From: Bacteroidota bacterium
Lineage (GTDB): Bacteria > Bacteroidota > Ignavibacteria > Ignavibacteriales > Melioribacteraceae
Reading direction: 5' to 3'
Assembly: GCA_023447335.1 (NCBI GenBank)
Contig: JAEXOD010000012.1
Coordinates: 29,015 to 93,014, forward strand
DNA: 64,000 bases
Part shown: piece by piece, positions 1 through 9,035 of the stretch
Position numbering within the stretch: the first letter of the stretch is position 1
Layout of the letters: each line of letters begins with the position of its first letter
Notes under the pieces: generated by a model
The model's input: only the letters and a program-made list of their open reading frames with translations
The model's database searches: none
Told to the model about the DNA's origin: nothing
Made by a program: the position numbers and the translations under genes

Positions 1-521
1 TCTTCACTATATAAAATATTTTTAAATCCGTTTAATCTTTCTAAAAGATCTTTCTTAATAAAAAATGTACCACCGATTGTACATTCATCCAAATGAATTA
101 GTTTCGATAAATCGTTTTTATCCTTTACATAAGGATTTCCGATAACTTCCACACCTCCGTGAATAAATTCAATACCTTGACTAAACAAATCAACTCTTAG
201 CTGTAAGTGAAGGGGTTTATATTCATCATCACTACCTAAAAAAGTAATTACTTTTCCGATTGCCGCGATTATTCCTGTATTTAATGTAAGGGGCAGTTTC
301 TTATTATTATGATATAAATATCGAATATTATCAAATTTACTAATATAAGGTTTAATAATTTGAAATGTGTTATCGCTACTTCCGTCATCAACAATCAAAA
401 GTTCCCAGTTTTTATAAGTTTGGTTAATTACGGATTTAATTGAGCGTTCAATTAAATTAGCCCTATTAAAAGTAGGGAGGATTATTGAAACAAATGGATC
501 AAATTTATTATATAACTTCAT
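1..521 (-). CDS. Glycosyltransferase family 2, N-terminal part (runs off window)
   Basis: Translating the minus strand from the ATG at 521 gives an open frame to the window edge (about 173 residues), so the C-terminus is missing. It opens with the family-2 GT-A signature: FVSIILPTFNRANLIERSIKSV, followed by the WELLIVDDGSSDNT motif whose aspartates bind the nucleotide sugar. A LGSDDE motif near residue 100 corresponds to the metal-binding DxD region. Such enzymes transfer a sugar from an NDP-sugar at the cytoplasmic membrane during surface polysaccharide or glycoprotein synthesis. The acceptor cannot be told from sequence. DUF2723 and GT9 genes downstream suggest a surface-glycan neighbourhood, but this gene is divergent from them. 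Confidence 0.88.
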   Translation of the reverse strand, partial: MKLYNKFDPFVSIILPTFNRANLIERSIKSVINQTYKNWELLIVDDGSSDNTFQIIKPYISKFDNIRYLYHNNKKLPLTLNTGIIAAIGKVITFLGSDDEYKPLHLQLRVDLFSQGIEFIHGGVEVIGNPYVKDKNDLSKLIHLDECTIGGTFFIKKDLLERLNGFKNILYSE

Positions 522-614
522 GATTATTCAATGTTTAAAAAAAGATTAAAACTAAATATAATTTTTTTATATATTTATTGTTTAAATATTTTTCAAAATA
601 GTCGGTAAAAAGCC

Positions 615-899
615 ATGAGATACAGAGAGCAAGGTAAGTATATAGACGCTGTAAAAAGATTTGAAAAACAAATGACATATGAAGAGATGAAAGACTTTCG
701 TATGTTAAAAAAGCGTCATACGGATGATGAAGATTTAGATAGTTTATCCTTAGAAAGATTAAAAGGGTATTATGAGAAATATCATATAAATCGAGATAAG
801 AAAAACTATGATATGTTCTTTAAAAAGAATGAAAACATCGTAACCGAAGAAAACGTTTCGGAAGAACCGGATCAAAATACTGAACAAGAAAAAGAGTAA
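615..899 (+). CDS. Small charged hypothetical protein
   Basis: An unrecognised 94-residue protein, highly charged throughout, with a Lys/Arg/Tyr-rich body (residues 1-70) and an acidic tail rich in Glu. It has no signal peptide or membrane segment, so it is probably cytoplasmic. It ends 23 bases before the DUF2723 membrane protein on the same strand, so co-transcription is likely. The upstream region is AT-rich with no strong Shine-Dalgarno sequence. The frame runs cleanly between stops and its amino-acid use resembles neighbouring genes, which is the main support for it being real. No function can be assigned. Confidence 0.6.
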   Translation: MRYREQGKYIDAVKRFEKQMTYEEMKDFRMLKKRHTDDEDLDSLSLERLKGYYEKYHINRDKKNYDMFFKKNENIVTEENVSEEPDQNTEQEKE

Positions 900-922
900 A
901 ATATACAGTAATAGAGGAAATA

Positions 923-3835
923 ATGAATTTAAAATTAGTAAACAGAATATTTGCCGCACTTGTATTGGTAATTGCTGCTTTTGCATTCTTTTCTACAGCT
1001 CAAGCATCGGTTTCGTTTTGGGATTGTGGTGAGTTTATTGCGTCATCTTATTTAATGCAGGTACCACACCCACCGGGAACACCTTTCTTTTTAATTTTAG
1101 GTAGAATATTTACATTGATACCATTTTCCGAAAATATTGCTTTTAGAGTTAATACAATATCGGTATTAGCGAGTGCATTTTCGGTTATGTTTTTGTACTT
1201 AGTTATTGTAAGATTGATTGAAAACATGATTGAAAGTAAAAAAGATGATATTTTCTCTGCAATTGTAACTTATCTTTCTGCAGCAATAGGAGCATTATCT
1301 CTTGCATTTTCGCAAACATTTTGGTTTAATGCTGTTGAAGCCGAAGTTTATGCCACTTCGACTTTTTTTATAGCAATTGTTTCTTGGTTAATAATACTAT
1401 GGAATGATAATGCAGATCAGCCCGGTAATGAAAGATATCTAATATTAATTTCATATTTAATCGGGTTATCAACCGGTGTGCATTTGATGGCAGTTTTGGC
1501 GGCGGTACCAATAATAATGATTATTTATTTCCGCAAATATGCCAATGACGAAAAGGTCTTATTATCTACAGGATACTTATTTTTAATACACGCAGCAATT
1601 GTTACTGTTGTTGCAATAGCACTTTGGGCAAATTTAACAGACCCAAACCCTCCAATGCCTGAAGAATATAAGGCAATTGACCAGAAATTTGTGATGAGTG
1701 CTGTAGCTGTAAGCGTTATTTTTATGGGAATATTCTGGAAGAAGATATTCAAACTCAATTCGTTTTATATTCCGATAATGATTGGCGGTGTTTTTTTAGT
1801 AGCATATTATCCGTTTATGGTTAAAAAAATTCCCGCATTAGTTTCTACTTTAGGCGGTAACCAAACAACTGCGGATATTATTATATTTTTCTTGATATTG
1901 TTAGTAATAGCCGGAGCAATTTATTATACTAACAAAATTAAAAAACCGACATTTAATTTGATATTAAAATCTGTTTTATTTGCTCTTTTAGGGTTTACAT
2001 CATATACAATGATTATTATTAGAGCTAATCAAGATACTCCGATTAATTTAAATAGTCCCAAAACTTTCACGGAACTTGAATCATATCTTAATCGTGAACA
2101 ATATGGTGATTTCCCTACATTTAAACGTCGTTTTGCTCAAGAAGAACACCAGATGAGCATTTACAGTGAATATAATAGTGATTTGGACTTCTTATGGAGA
2201 TATCAAACAGATCACATGTTTTTAAGATATTTATTGTGGAATTACGCAGGTAATTCTTCCACAGTTCAAGACGCACCCGTAGATTGGTCGGTTCTTTGGG
2301 GAATACCGTTTTTTATTGGGTTATTTGGAATTTTTTACCAATTCCAAAAAGACTGGAAAATGGGTAGTGTTTTTATGATAATGTTTATCTTTTTAGGCTT
2401 TTTAACTGCTTTTTATCAAAATCAGCAGGAGCCTCAACCTAGAGAAAGGGACTACTTTTATGTAGGGGCGTTTTTTGTTTATTCATTATGGATCGGTTTA
2501 GGCGTAAGAGGAATTATAGAGTTATTAACCGGTTATTTCAAAGGTAATTCATTAGTTAAACCGGTTAGTGTTGCATTATTACTATTATTCGCAATACTAA
2601 TACCGGGTAAAATGTATGCGTCAAACTATTTTGAAAATAACCGTTCACGCAATTACGTACCTTGGGATTATGCATATAATATGTTACAAAGCGTTGAACC
2701 TAATGCAATATTATTTACTAACGGAGATAATGATACATTCCCATTATGGTATTTACAAGATGTTGAAGGGGTAAGGCGAGATGTAAGAATAGTAAATTTA
2801 AGTTTACTAAACACACCTTGGTATATTTTGCAAATGAAAAATACTACACCTCACGGTGCATTAAAAGTACCTATGAGTATGGAAGATGCTTATATTCAAA
2901 ATATCGGATATACTCGTTTTACCGGAAAGACCGAGTATTTACCTATACCTGATAGCATTTTAAGCACTATGAAAGATATTGATTCTACGGTTATGGTTAA
3001 TAAAGGGGTTGCTTGGAACTTGAAACCAACATTAAATTTTGGACAATTCCAAGGTTTACGTGTGCAAGACTTAGCAGTTTTGGATATAATGAAATCATCA
3101 AATTGGAAAAGACCTATTTATTTTGCAGTTACATGTAGCGATGATAGTAAATTAGGTTTAGACGATTATATGATAATGGAAGGTTTAGCTTTTAAATTAG
3201 TACCACAGAAACGTAAAGGAAGACTTGAATTTGTTAATGAAAAAGCTATGGTTGAACAGTTATTCAATTCAAATCCGTCATCATTCTCAAAAGAATATAA
3301 ACCGGGTTTCCGTTTCCGCGGTTTGAATGATTCGACTATTTATTTTGATGACAATCACGTTCGATTAACTCAAAATTATCGCAATTCATTTTTACGTTTG
3401 GCGTTACATTATATGAATAATAAACGCGATTATGCAAAAGTTATTCAAGTACTTGATAAAATGGAAGAAGTAATGCCATATAAAGTAATAAGAATGGATC
3501 CAAGATTAATGTTTGATTTGGCTTCTATTTATTACGGTTCAGGCGGAATGAATCAGTATAAAAAATTAGCAGTTGAAATTGAAAAATATGCTTGGGCTAA
3601 ATTAGAAACTGATCCGACTGATGTTCAGAGTTACTACAATCCATATAGAATGCTATTGGATACATACGAAAATCTGGGTCAGTTCAAAAAAGCTTTAGAA
3701 GTTGTTAATAGATTAAAAGCTTATTTCCCTAACGATCCGACAATTGCGGAAATGATCCAAAAATATACAGCTTTAGCAAATAATCCCCAAGGCGATAATC
3801 CATCTTTGCCGGGAATTGATACTACCAAAAAGTAA
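923..3835 (+). CDS. DUF2723 (GT117-type) polytopic membrane protein
   Basis: A 970-residue membrane protein with the DUF2723 signature near the N-terminus: SVSFWDCGEFIA (about residues 29-40) and PHPPGTPFF (about 48-56). This family belongs to the GT-C superfamily, related to protein O-mannosyltransferases, and is common in Bacteroidota-type genomes. About a dozen hydrophobic segments fill residues 1-560. A soluble C-terminal half contains the conserved NGDNDTFPLWYLQ motif and ends in a region resembling TPR helices (about 830-950). The likely role is glycosyl transfer at the periplasmic face; donor and acceptor are unknown. A strong terminator follows at 3867-3901. Confidence 0.88.
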   Translation: MNLKLVNRIFAALVLVIAAFAFFSTAQASVSFWDCGEFIASSYLMQVPHPPGTPFFLILGRIFTLIPFSENIAFRVNTISVLASAFSVMFLYLVIVRLIENMIESKKDDIFSAIVTYLSAAIGALSLAFSQTFWFNAVEAEVYATSTFFIAIVSWLIILWNDNADQPGNERYLILISYLIGLSTGVHLMAVLAAVPIIMIIYFRKYANDEKVLLSTGYLFLIHAAIVTVVAIALWANLTDPNPPMPEEYKAIDQKFVMSAVAVSVIFMGIFWKKIFKLNSFYIPIMIGGVFLVAYYPFMVKKIPALVSTLGGNQTTADIIIFFLILLVIAGAIYYTNKIKKPTFNLILKSVLFALLGFTSYTMIIIRANQDTPINLNSPKTFTELESYLNREQYGDFPTFKRRFAQEEHQMSIYSEYNSDLDFLWRYQTDHMFLRYLLWNYAGNSSTVQDAPVDWSVLWGIPFFIGLFGIFYQFQKDWKMGSVFMIMFIFLGFLTAFYQNQQEPQPRERDYFYVGAFFVYSLWIGLGVRGIIELLTGYFKGNSLVKPVSVALLLLFAILIPGKMYASNYFENNRSRNYVPWDYAYNMLQSVEPNAILFTNGDNDTFPLWYLQDVEGVRRDVRIVNLSLLNTPWYILQMKNTTPHGALKVPMSMEDAYIQNIGYTRFTGKTEYLPIPDSILSTMKDIDSTVMVNKGVAWNLKPTLNFGQFQGLRVQDLAVLDIMKSSNWKRPIYFAVTCSDDSKLGLDDYMIMEGLAFKLVPQKRKGRLEFVNEKAMVEQLFNSNPSSFSKEYKPGFRFRGLNDSTIYFDDNHVRLTQNYRNSFLRLALHYMNNKRDYAKVIQVLDKMEEVMPYKVIRMDPRLMFDLASIYYGSGGMNQYKKLAVEIEKYAWAKLETDPTDVQSYYNPYRMLLDTYENLGQFKKALEVVNRLKAYFPNDPTIAEMIQKYTALANNPQGDNPSLPGIDTTKK

Positions 3836-3866
3836 AAAGTTGATAAATGAAGTATTACTAAATAAT

Positions 3867-3901
3867 AATCCCCTTTTTCTTAGTGAGAAAGGGGATTTTT
3901 T
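3867..3901 (+). terminator. Rho-independent terminator after the DUF2723 gene
   Basis: AATCCCC...TTTCT pairs with AGAAAGGGGATT around a short TAGTG loop and is followed directly by a T run. It lies 30 bases past the stop at 3835, in the short gap before the GT9 gene. Confidence 0.85.
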
Positions 3902-3930
3902 ATTAAATTAATATAAGTAAAAGTGAATTT

Positions 3931-4995
3931 ATGCAAAATAATCCAAAAATATTGATATTAGCACTTTCCGGAATCGGAGATGCATTAATGTTTACTCCGT
4001 CTTTGAAGTTAATAAGAGACAAAATTCCTAATGCTAAAATAGATGTACTGGTTATGTTCAAAGGTGTAAAAGATATTTATGATCGGTTAAATTTGGCTGA
4101 TAATGTTATATTTTTTGACTTCTTAAAACAAGGTGCAATAAAATCATTAAGATTTGTTTTTGGACTGAGAAAGCAATACAACTATTCAATTAATGTTTAT
4201 CCTTCAAACAGAAAAGAGTATAATATAATTGCATACTTAATAGGTGCACAAAATAGAGGTGCAGTAAGTTATTTAAGGGACAATATAAAAGAATTTGGTT
4301 TCTTAAATACATGTACTGTTAAAGAAAACGATTCCTTGCATAATGTGGAAGAAAATGTTAAGGTAACTGAAAAGTTACTTAATATTAAAGCTGAGACAAT
4401 TTCACCTTTATTATTAAAATTATCAGATACAGACTTAAAATTTGCAGATACTTATATTATAAAAAATCGACTTGAAGGGGAACTGTTAATCGGTATGCAT
4501 GCTGGTTGTTCGCTCCTTAAAAACCATATAAAAAGGAGATGGGAACCGGAAAAATTCATAGAACTTTCAAAATATTTAATTTCCGAAAAAAAAGTATTTT
4601 TATTGCTTTTCGGGGGACCGGATGAAAAAGAATTAAATAAATACATTTTAGAAAAAGTAAATAGTAATAAAATTATTATTGTTGAATCGAAAAATCTGAC
4701 CGAATCAGCAGCTTTAATAAAGAAATGTAAATTATTTATTAGTAACGATAGCGGTTTAATGCATATAGCGGCAGCAATGCAAGTTAACGTAATTCCGATT
4801 ATTGGACCAACGAGTTTGAATTATATAAAACCTTGGAAATGCAATTATGACCCCGTAACATTAAATTTGGAGTGTTCCCCTTGTTTTATTTATTCACCAA
4901 AACCGTTAAGCTGTAGCAGGAAAGACATTCAATTTAAATGTATTAAGGAACTAACAGTAAAGAACGCTGTAAACGTTGTAACAAAATACATTTAA
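3931..4995 (+). CDS. Glycosyltransferase family 9 (heptosyltransferase-like)
   Basis: A 354-residue GT-B protein of the ADP-heptose:LPS heptosyltransferase family. The N-terminal Rossmann half begins with ILALSGIGDALMFTPSLKLI (residues 9-28), the typical GxGD(A/V)xxTP loop. The C-terminal half carries IGMHAGCS (about 187-194), LLLFGGPDE and the nucleotide-binding FISNDSGLMHIAAAM (about 270-284), followed by the PxxGPTS motif. These are soluble or peripheral inner-membrane enzymes that add a heptose or similar sugar to a lipid-linked core. The protein has a Cys-rich C-terminal stretch (LECSPC and PLSCSR). Family assignment is firm; sugar and acceptor are unknown. Confidence 0.88.
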   Translation: MQNNPKILILALSGIGDALMFTPSLKLIRDKIPNAKIDVLVMFKGVKDIYDRLNLADNVIFFDFLKQGAIKSLRFVFGLRKQYNYSINVYPSNRKEYNIIAYLIGAQNRGAVSYLRDNIKEFGFLNTCTVKENDSLHNVEENVKVTEKLLNIKAETISPLLLKLSDTDLKFADTYIIKNRLEGELLIGMHAGCSLLKNHIKRRWEPEKFIELSKYLISEKKVFLLLFGGPDEKELNKYILEKVNSNKIIIVESKNLTESAALIKKCKLFISNDSGLMHIAAAMQVNVIPIIGPTSLNYIKPWKCNYDPVTLNLECSPCFIYSPKPLSCSRKDIQFKCIKELTVKNAVNVVTKYI

Positions 4996-5059
4996 AAAAT
5001 ACCCTTTAATTACCTTTTTTATTGATTTTGCTACTATTACTTTGATATTAAAAAATAAT

Positions 5060-6946
5060 ATGTTTATGCGATATTTAGTACTAATTTTTACGCTTTTATT
5101 TTTTTCGGCATGTGGTCAAAAACAAAAAGAAAACACTGCACCGTTAATACCCGTAAAATCATTTTTTTCAAATCCGGAAAAAACAGAATTTAAGATTTCT
5201 CCTGACGGGAAATACATTTCCTTTTTAAAACCCTATAAAAACAGACAAAATGTCTATATAAAGAAGATCGGTGAGAACGAAGAAACGTTAATAACCTCAT
5301 CGTTAAATAGGGATATTGATACATATTTTTGGAAAGGTAATAATAACATTATTTATGTTCAAGATAATAACGGTGATGAAAATTTCCATGTATTTAATGT
5401 AAATATTAATTCTAAAACTAGTATAGATTTAACGCCGTATAAAGGAGTGCGCTCGTTTGTAATAGATTTTTTAAGAAATGATCCTGATAAAATAATTGTA
5501 CAAATGAACAAAAATAACGTGCATTTGTTTGATGTTTATAAGATTGATATAAGCACCGGTAAAGAGGAATTAATTTGTGATAATCCCGGAAATTACACTC
5601 GTTGGCTTACAGATAATAACGGAGAATTAAGACTTACCGTAGCTACTGACGGTGTTAATTCAAGTCTCCTTTATAAAGATAGAGAAATTGACTCATTCAG
5701 AGTAATTCTAACAACAAATTTTAAGGAAGTATTTAAACCGTTATTGTTTTCAAAAGATAACTCTAAATTATATGCTTTAAGTAATATTAAAAGAGATAAA
5801 ATTGCTCTTGTAGAATTTGATCCAAAACAAAACAAAGAAACCAAAGTAATTTTTGAGGATGAAAGCTACGATGTAAAAGGATTTATATATTCTCAAAGAA
5901 CACTTGACTTAATTGCAGTGTGGTATATTACTTGGAAATCTGAGTACCATTTTTTAGATGACGGTAAGAAAATGTTGTATGATGAAATTTGTAAAAAGTT
6001 ACCCGGATATCAAATATTATTTGAAGATAACGATGATTTAGAAAATAATTATATCTTTAGGGCTTATAGCGATAAAAACCCCGGGATGTTTTATTTATAT
6101 AATAATGAGACGAAGAATATACAAAAACTTAATTCGATAAATCCAAAATTAAAAGAGACCGATTTATGTAATGTAAACCCCATAAAATTTAGAGCAAGAG
6201 ACGGTTTAGTAATTCCCGGTTATCTTACATTACCTAAAAGAGATAAGCAAGAAAAACTACCGGTTGTTGTTATTCCTCACGGGGGTCCTTGGTGGCGAGA
6301 TGAATGGGAATATAGTTCAGCCGTTCAGTTTTTGGCTAACAGAGGTTATGCAGTATTGCAATTAAATTATAGAGGTTCGACAGGTTACGGAAAGGATTAT
6401 TGGTCAGCCGGTTTTAAGCAATGGGGAAGAAAAATGCAAGATGATATCTCAGACGGCGTAAAATGGCTTATTGACGAGGGAATAGCAGATAAAAACAAAA
6501 TTGCAATTTTTGGAGCTTCCTTCGGAGGATATGCAGCCCTTGCAGGAGTAACTTTTACGCCGGATTTGTTTGCTGCCGGAATTAGTTATTGCGGGTTTTC
6601 GAATTTATTTACATTTATAGAATCATTCCCCCCATATTGGAAACCGTTTATTGAAATGTTGTATGAAAAGGTCGGAGATCCACAGAAAGACTCATTATTA
6701 TTATATCAAATTTCACCTTATTATCATATAAAAAACATCAAAGTTCCTTTATTAATTGCACAGGGGGGGAATGATACAAAGTGTGATAAAAACGAATCAA
6801 AATATATTGTAAATACGTTAAAAGCCAAAGGAGTTGACGTAACTTACTTTTTTAGGGAAAATGAAGGACACGGCTTTAAGAATGAAGAAAATATTACCGA
6901 TTTATTTTTAACTATTGAAAAGTTTTTAGAAAAGAGTTTGAAATAA
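5060..6946 (+). CDS. S9 family (prolyl oligopeptidase-type) peptidase, lipoprotein
   Basis: A 628-residue serine peptidase. The first residues form a lipoprotein signal peptide ending in a FFSAC lipobox, so I start at the ATG at 5060 (or 5066) and not at the TTG at 5042. Residues about 30-360 form the WD40-like beta-propeller that gates substrate, with the SPDGKYISFLK repeat. The alpha/beta-hydrolase domain (about 380-628) has HGGPWW (oxyanion region), catalytic Ser in FGASFGGYAAL (about 487), Asp in QGGNDTKC (about 572) and His in NEGHGF (about 603). It probably trims oligopeptides in the periplasm, like acylaminoacyl or dipeptidyl peptidases of this family. It is preceded by GT9 but has its own gap. 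Confidence 0.9.
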   Translation: MFMRYLVLIFTLLFFSACGQKQKENTAPLIPVKSFFSNPEKTEFKISPDGKYISFLKPYKNRQNVYIKKIGENEETLITSSLNRDIDTYFWKGNNNIIYVQDNNGDENFHVFNVNINSKTSIDLTPYKGVRSFVIDFLRNDPDKIIVQMNKNNVHLFDVYKIDISTGKEELICDNPGNYTRWLTDNNGELRLTVATDGVNSSLLYKDREIDSFRVILTTNFKEVFKPLLFSKDNSKLYALSNIKRDKIALVEFDPKQNKETKVIFEDESYDVKGFIYSQRTLDLIAVWYITWKSEYHFLDDGKKMLYDEICKKLPGYQILFEDNDDLENNYIFRAYSDKNPGMFYLYNNETKNIQKLNSINPKLKETDLCNVNPIKFRARDGLVIPGYLTLPKRDKQEKLPVVVIPHGGPWWRDEWEYSSAVQFLANRGYAVLQLNYRGSTGYGKDYWSAGFKQWGRKMQDDISDGVKWLIDEGIADKNKIAIFGASFGGYAALAGVTFTPDLFAAGISYCGFSNLFTFIESFPPYWKPFIEMLYEKVGDPQKDSLLLYQISPYYHIKNIKVPLLIAQGGNDTKCDKNESKYIVNTLKAKGVDVTYFFRENEGHGFKNEENITDLFLTIEKFLEKSLK

Positions 6947-7087
6947 AGAGTAACTCCGTTAGTAAAGACGCAAGTGTTATATAAATCACTTTCTATTTAA
7001 GAGTAATAATTTTGATTATCAAAAAATACTATGTGTTTTTACAGTACAATTTTTTTGCTATAATTCAGTGTAAAATTGAGATGTAAT

Positions 7088-7858
7088 ATGGAACTATCTT
7101 TAAATTTTGAATTAACAGAAGGATATAAAAGCGAATCTCAAAAAGTCAGAGTGTTAACCGAACGATGGGCTAATGATAATATATATTGTCCAAACTGTGG
7201 GGAACAGATTGTTAAATATAAAAATAATAAACCTGTAGCTGATTTTTACTGCTTGAATTGTTTCGAAGATTATGAATTAAAAAGCAAAAAGAATTCAGTT
7301 GGTACTAAAATTGTTGACGGGGCTTATAGCACTATGGTAGAAAGACTTAATAGTAGCAAAAACCCAAATTTCTTTATACTAAATTATAGTTCCCACTCCA
7401 ATTCAATAACTAATTTTTTCGTTATCCCAAAACATTACTTTGTACCGGAAATAATCGAGAAGCGAAGTCCGTTGGCAGAAAATGCAAGAAGAGCGGGTTG
7501 GGTAGGATGCAATATTTTATTACAAAGCATACCTAAAGCAGGAAAGATTTATTTAATAAAAGATGGAATTGTAAGACCGAAAAATTTAGTAATGACCGAA
7601 TGGCAAAAAACATTATTCTTGAGAGAACAAACTGATGCAGGTTGGTTGATTGATATATTGCGATGTATTGAGACATTCAGAGGTAGGGAATTTACATTGA
7701 ACGAAATGTATAAATTTGAAGAAGAATTAAGCAATCGGCATCCTAATAATAGACATATAAGAGATAAAATTCGTCAACAGCTACAATTTTTGAGAGATAA
7801 AGATTATATAACTTTTATTGATAGAGGAAAGTATAAATTAGTCTGTGATCAAAATTGA
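7088..7858 (+). CDS. dpnI: DpnI-type methyl-directed (Gm6ATC) restriction endonuclease
   Basis: This 256-residue protein matches DpnI of Streptococcus pneumoniae (254 aa) almost end to end as I recall that sequence. It opens MELSLNFELTEGYKS, has a CPNC...CLNC zinc site (C34, C37, C55, C58), and a PD-(D/E)xK core VADFYC...EDYELKSKK with D52, E63 and K65 equivalent to DpnI D53, E64 and K66. It also has NFF followed by ARRAGWVGCNI. The C-terminal 70 residues form the winged-helix domain (RHIRDKIRQQLQFLRDKDYI). DpnI cleaves GATC only when adenine is methylated, protecting an unmethylated host from Dam-modified DNA. I chose the ATG at 7088 over the TTG at 7076 because it aligns with DpnI. It sits alone, with no methylase or DpnC/D partner. 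Confidence 0.93.
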   Translation: MELSLNFELTEGYKSESQKVRVLTERWANDNIYCPNCGEQIVKYKNNKPVADFYCLNCFEDYELKSKKNSVGTKIVDGAYSTMVERLNSSKNPNFFILNYSSHSNSITNFFVIPKHYFVPEIIEKRSPLAENARRAGWVGCNILLQSIPKAGKIYLIKDGIVRPKNLVMTEWQKTLFLREQTDAGWLIDILRCIETFRGREFTLNEMYKFEEELSNRHPNNRHIRDKIRQQLQFLRDKDYITFIDRGKYKLVCDQN

Positions 7859-8057
7859 TTTATTAAATAAAAGAATAATTTTAATAATTGGTTCAACAAA
7901 GAGTTAAATAATGCTCTCGTTTTCATTAATTATTAAAATAACCAATTTGGGTTAATAAAAACATTCTATCAATTACAAAAAAATCTTCCACATTAATTAG
8001 AAGAGCGCAAACAGTTCAATCTTGGATTAATTGGATAATTTCTTTTATTAGAGAATA

Positions 8058-8080
8058 AAAGGGGCTAAATAACCCCTATA
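8058..8080. terminator. Hairpin between convergent dpnI and fmdB-like genes
   Basis: AGGGG and CCCCT pair around a short AT loop (AGGGGCTAAATAACCCCT) in the gap between two convergent genes. A weak A/T-rich flank on both sides would suit a bidirectional terminator, although no long T run follows. Confidence 0.5.
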
Positions 8081-8081
8081 A

Positions 8082-8330
8082 TTAAATTCCGCACATACCG
8101 TTTGCACAACCGCCGTAAGAAGGAATACCGCAGGTTCCGCTTGAACAAGAACTATCGGAATGAGAAGACGAGCTTCCGCCGCTGATTGACGCCGAAAATG
8201 TTGAGAGTAATTTTTTTGTGTTCTCTGATTTGCATTTTGGGCATTCTACTTTTTCTATGTTATTAATTGACTTATGTAAAATATCAAATTTGTGGTTACA
8301 GTCTTTACATTGATATTCAAAAACGGGCAT
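8082..8330 (-). CDS. FmdB family zinc-ribbon protein
   Basis: An 82-residue protein beginning MPVFEYQCKDCNHKFD and continuing with CPKC, the two CxxC knuckles of the FmdB zinc ribbon (residues 8-11 and 35-38). The tail is Ser/Gly/Cys-rich (SSSSHSDSSCSSGTCG) and may bind extra metal. FmdB was named from the formamidase regulator of Methylophilus, but the family has no settled function. It lies 11 bases upstream-to-stop from the FAH-family gene on the same strand, so the two probably share a transcript. A second paralogue is at 39900-40196. Confidence 0.82.
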   Translation of the reverse strand: MPVFEYQCKDCNHKFDILHKSINNIEKVECPKCKSENTKKLLSTFSASISGGSSSSHSDSSCSSGTCGIPSYGGCANGMCGI

Positions 8331-8341
8331 TTTATTTTCCT

Positions 8342-8992
8342 CTAAATAATTTCTGTAGTAAGTGTTGCAATATTTTCGATAGAAGCTGTAATTTTATCAC
8401 CGATAACCACTTGGTTAACTCCTTCAGGAGTACCGGTAAAAATTAAATCCCCTTCCTCAAGAGTCATGCTTTTTGAAATAAAGCTTATTATTTCAGCGGG
8501 TTTAAATAACATCATATTTAGTTTAGAATTCTGCTTCTCGATATTATTAACCAATAGTTTTATCGTTTCATTCAAATTAATTTTATAATCTTCGGTAGCA
8601 ACAAATTCCGAAATAACCGCTGAAGTATCAAAACATTTTGCCAAAGTCCATGGATGTCCTTTGCTTTTTAATTTATTTTGTACGTCTCGCAAAGTCATAT
8701 CTAAACCAACTGTATATCCTGCAATTGATTCTTCGGCTGTTTTTAAATCAGCATCTTTTATAGTTTTACCAATAAGTAAAACTAATTCAACTTCATGATG
8801 TAATTCTTGAACATAAGTCGGGTGAATTATGTTTTGATTGTTAAAAATCAATGAACTTCCCGGTTTTAGAAAAATTAAGGGAAACTCCGGAATTTCGTTA
8901 CCAAGTTCTTTGGCATGTGCGGCATAATTTCGACCGACACAAACAATTTTACCTACTGTGTACTCTTTGTCTTTTAATTTAATAGTTTTCAT
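8342..8992 (-). CDS. Fumarylacetoacetate hydrolase (FAH) family protein
   Basis: A 216-residue single-domain FAH-fold protein, the length of the short 2-hydroxyhepta-2,4-diene-1,7-dioate isomerase/acylpyruvase subfamily. Diagnostic elements are GKIVCVGRNYAAHAKELGN (N-terminal), FLKPGSSLI, the metal-binding HHEVELVLLIG (His/Glu/Glu) and ESIAGYTVGLDMTLRDVQ, with LEEGDLIFTGTPEGV near the C-terminus. These enzymes cleave or decarboxylate C-C bonds in beta-diketo acids using Mg2+. Acylpyruvate hydrolase or oxaloacetate decarboxylase activity is plausible, as for human FAHD1. The first gene of a two-gene unit with fmdB downstream. Confidence 0.88.
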   Translation of the reverse strand: MKTIKLKDKEYTVGKIVCVGRNYAAHAKELGNEIPEFPLIFLKPGSSLIFNNQNIIHPTYVQELHHEVELVLLIGKTIKDADLKTAEESIAGYTVGLDMTLRDVQNKLKSKGHPWTLAKCFDTSAVISEFVATEDYKINLNETIKLLVNNIEKQNSKLNMMLFKPAEIISFISKSMTLEEGDLIFTGTPEGVNQVVIGDKITASIENIATLTTEII

Positions 8993-9035
8993 ATTGTATA
9001 AGATGCGTTTTTATTGATATGGATTCAATTTTTTG

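Noticed and set aside
1525..1758. Minus-strand open frame inside the DUF2723 gene
   Set aside because: Shadow of a strongly supported plus-strand gene with no ribosome site or recognisable protein.
5042..5059. TTG start giving an extended N-terminus for the S9 peptidase
   Set aside because: The extension adds residues ahead of a clear lipoprotein signal peptide that begins at the ATG at 5060 or 5066.
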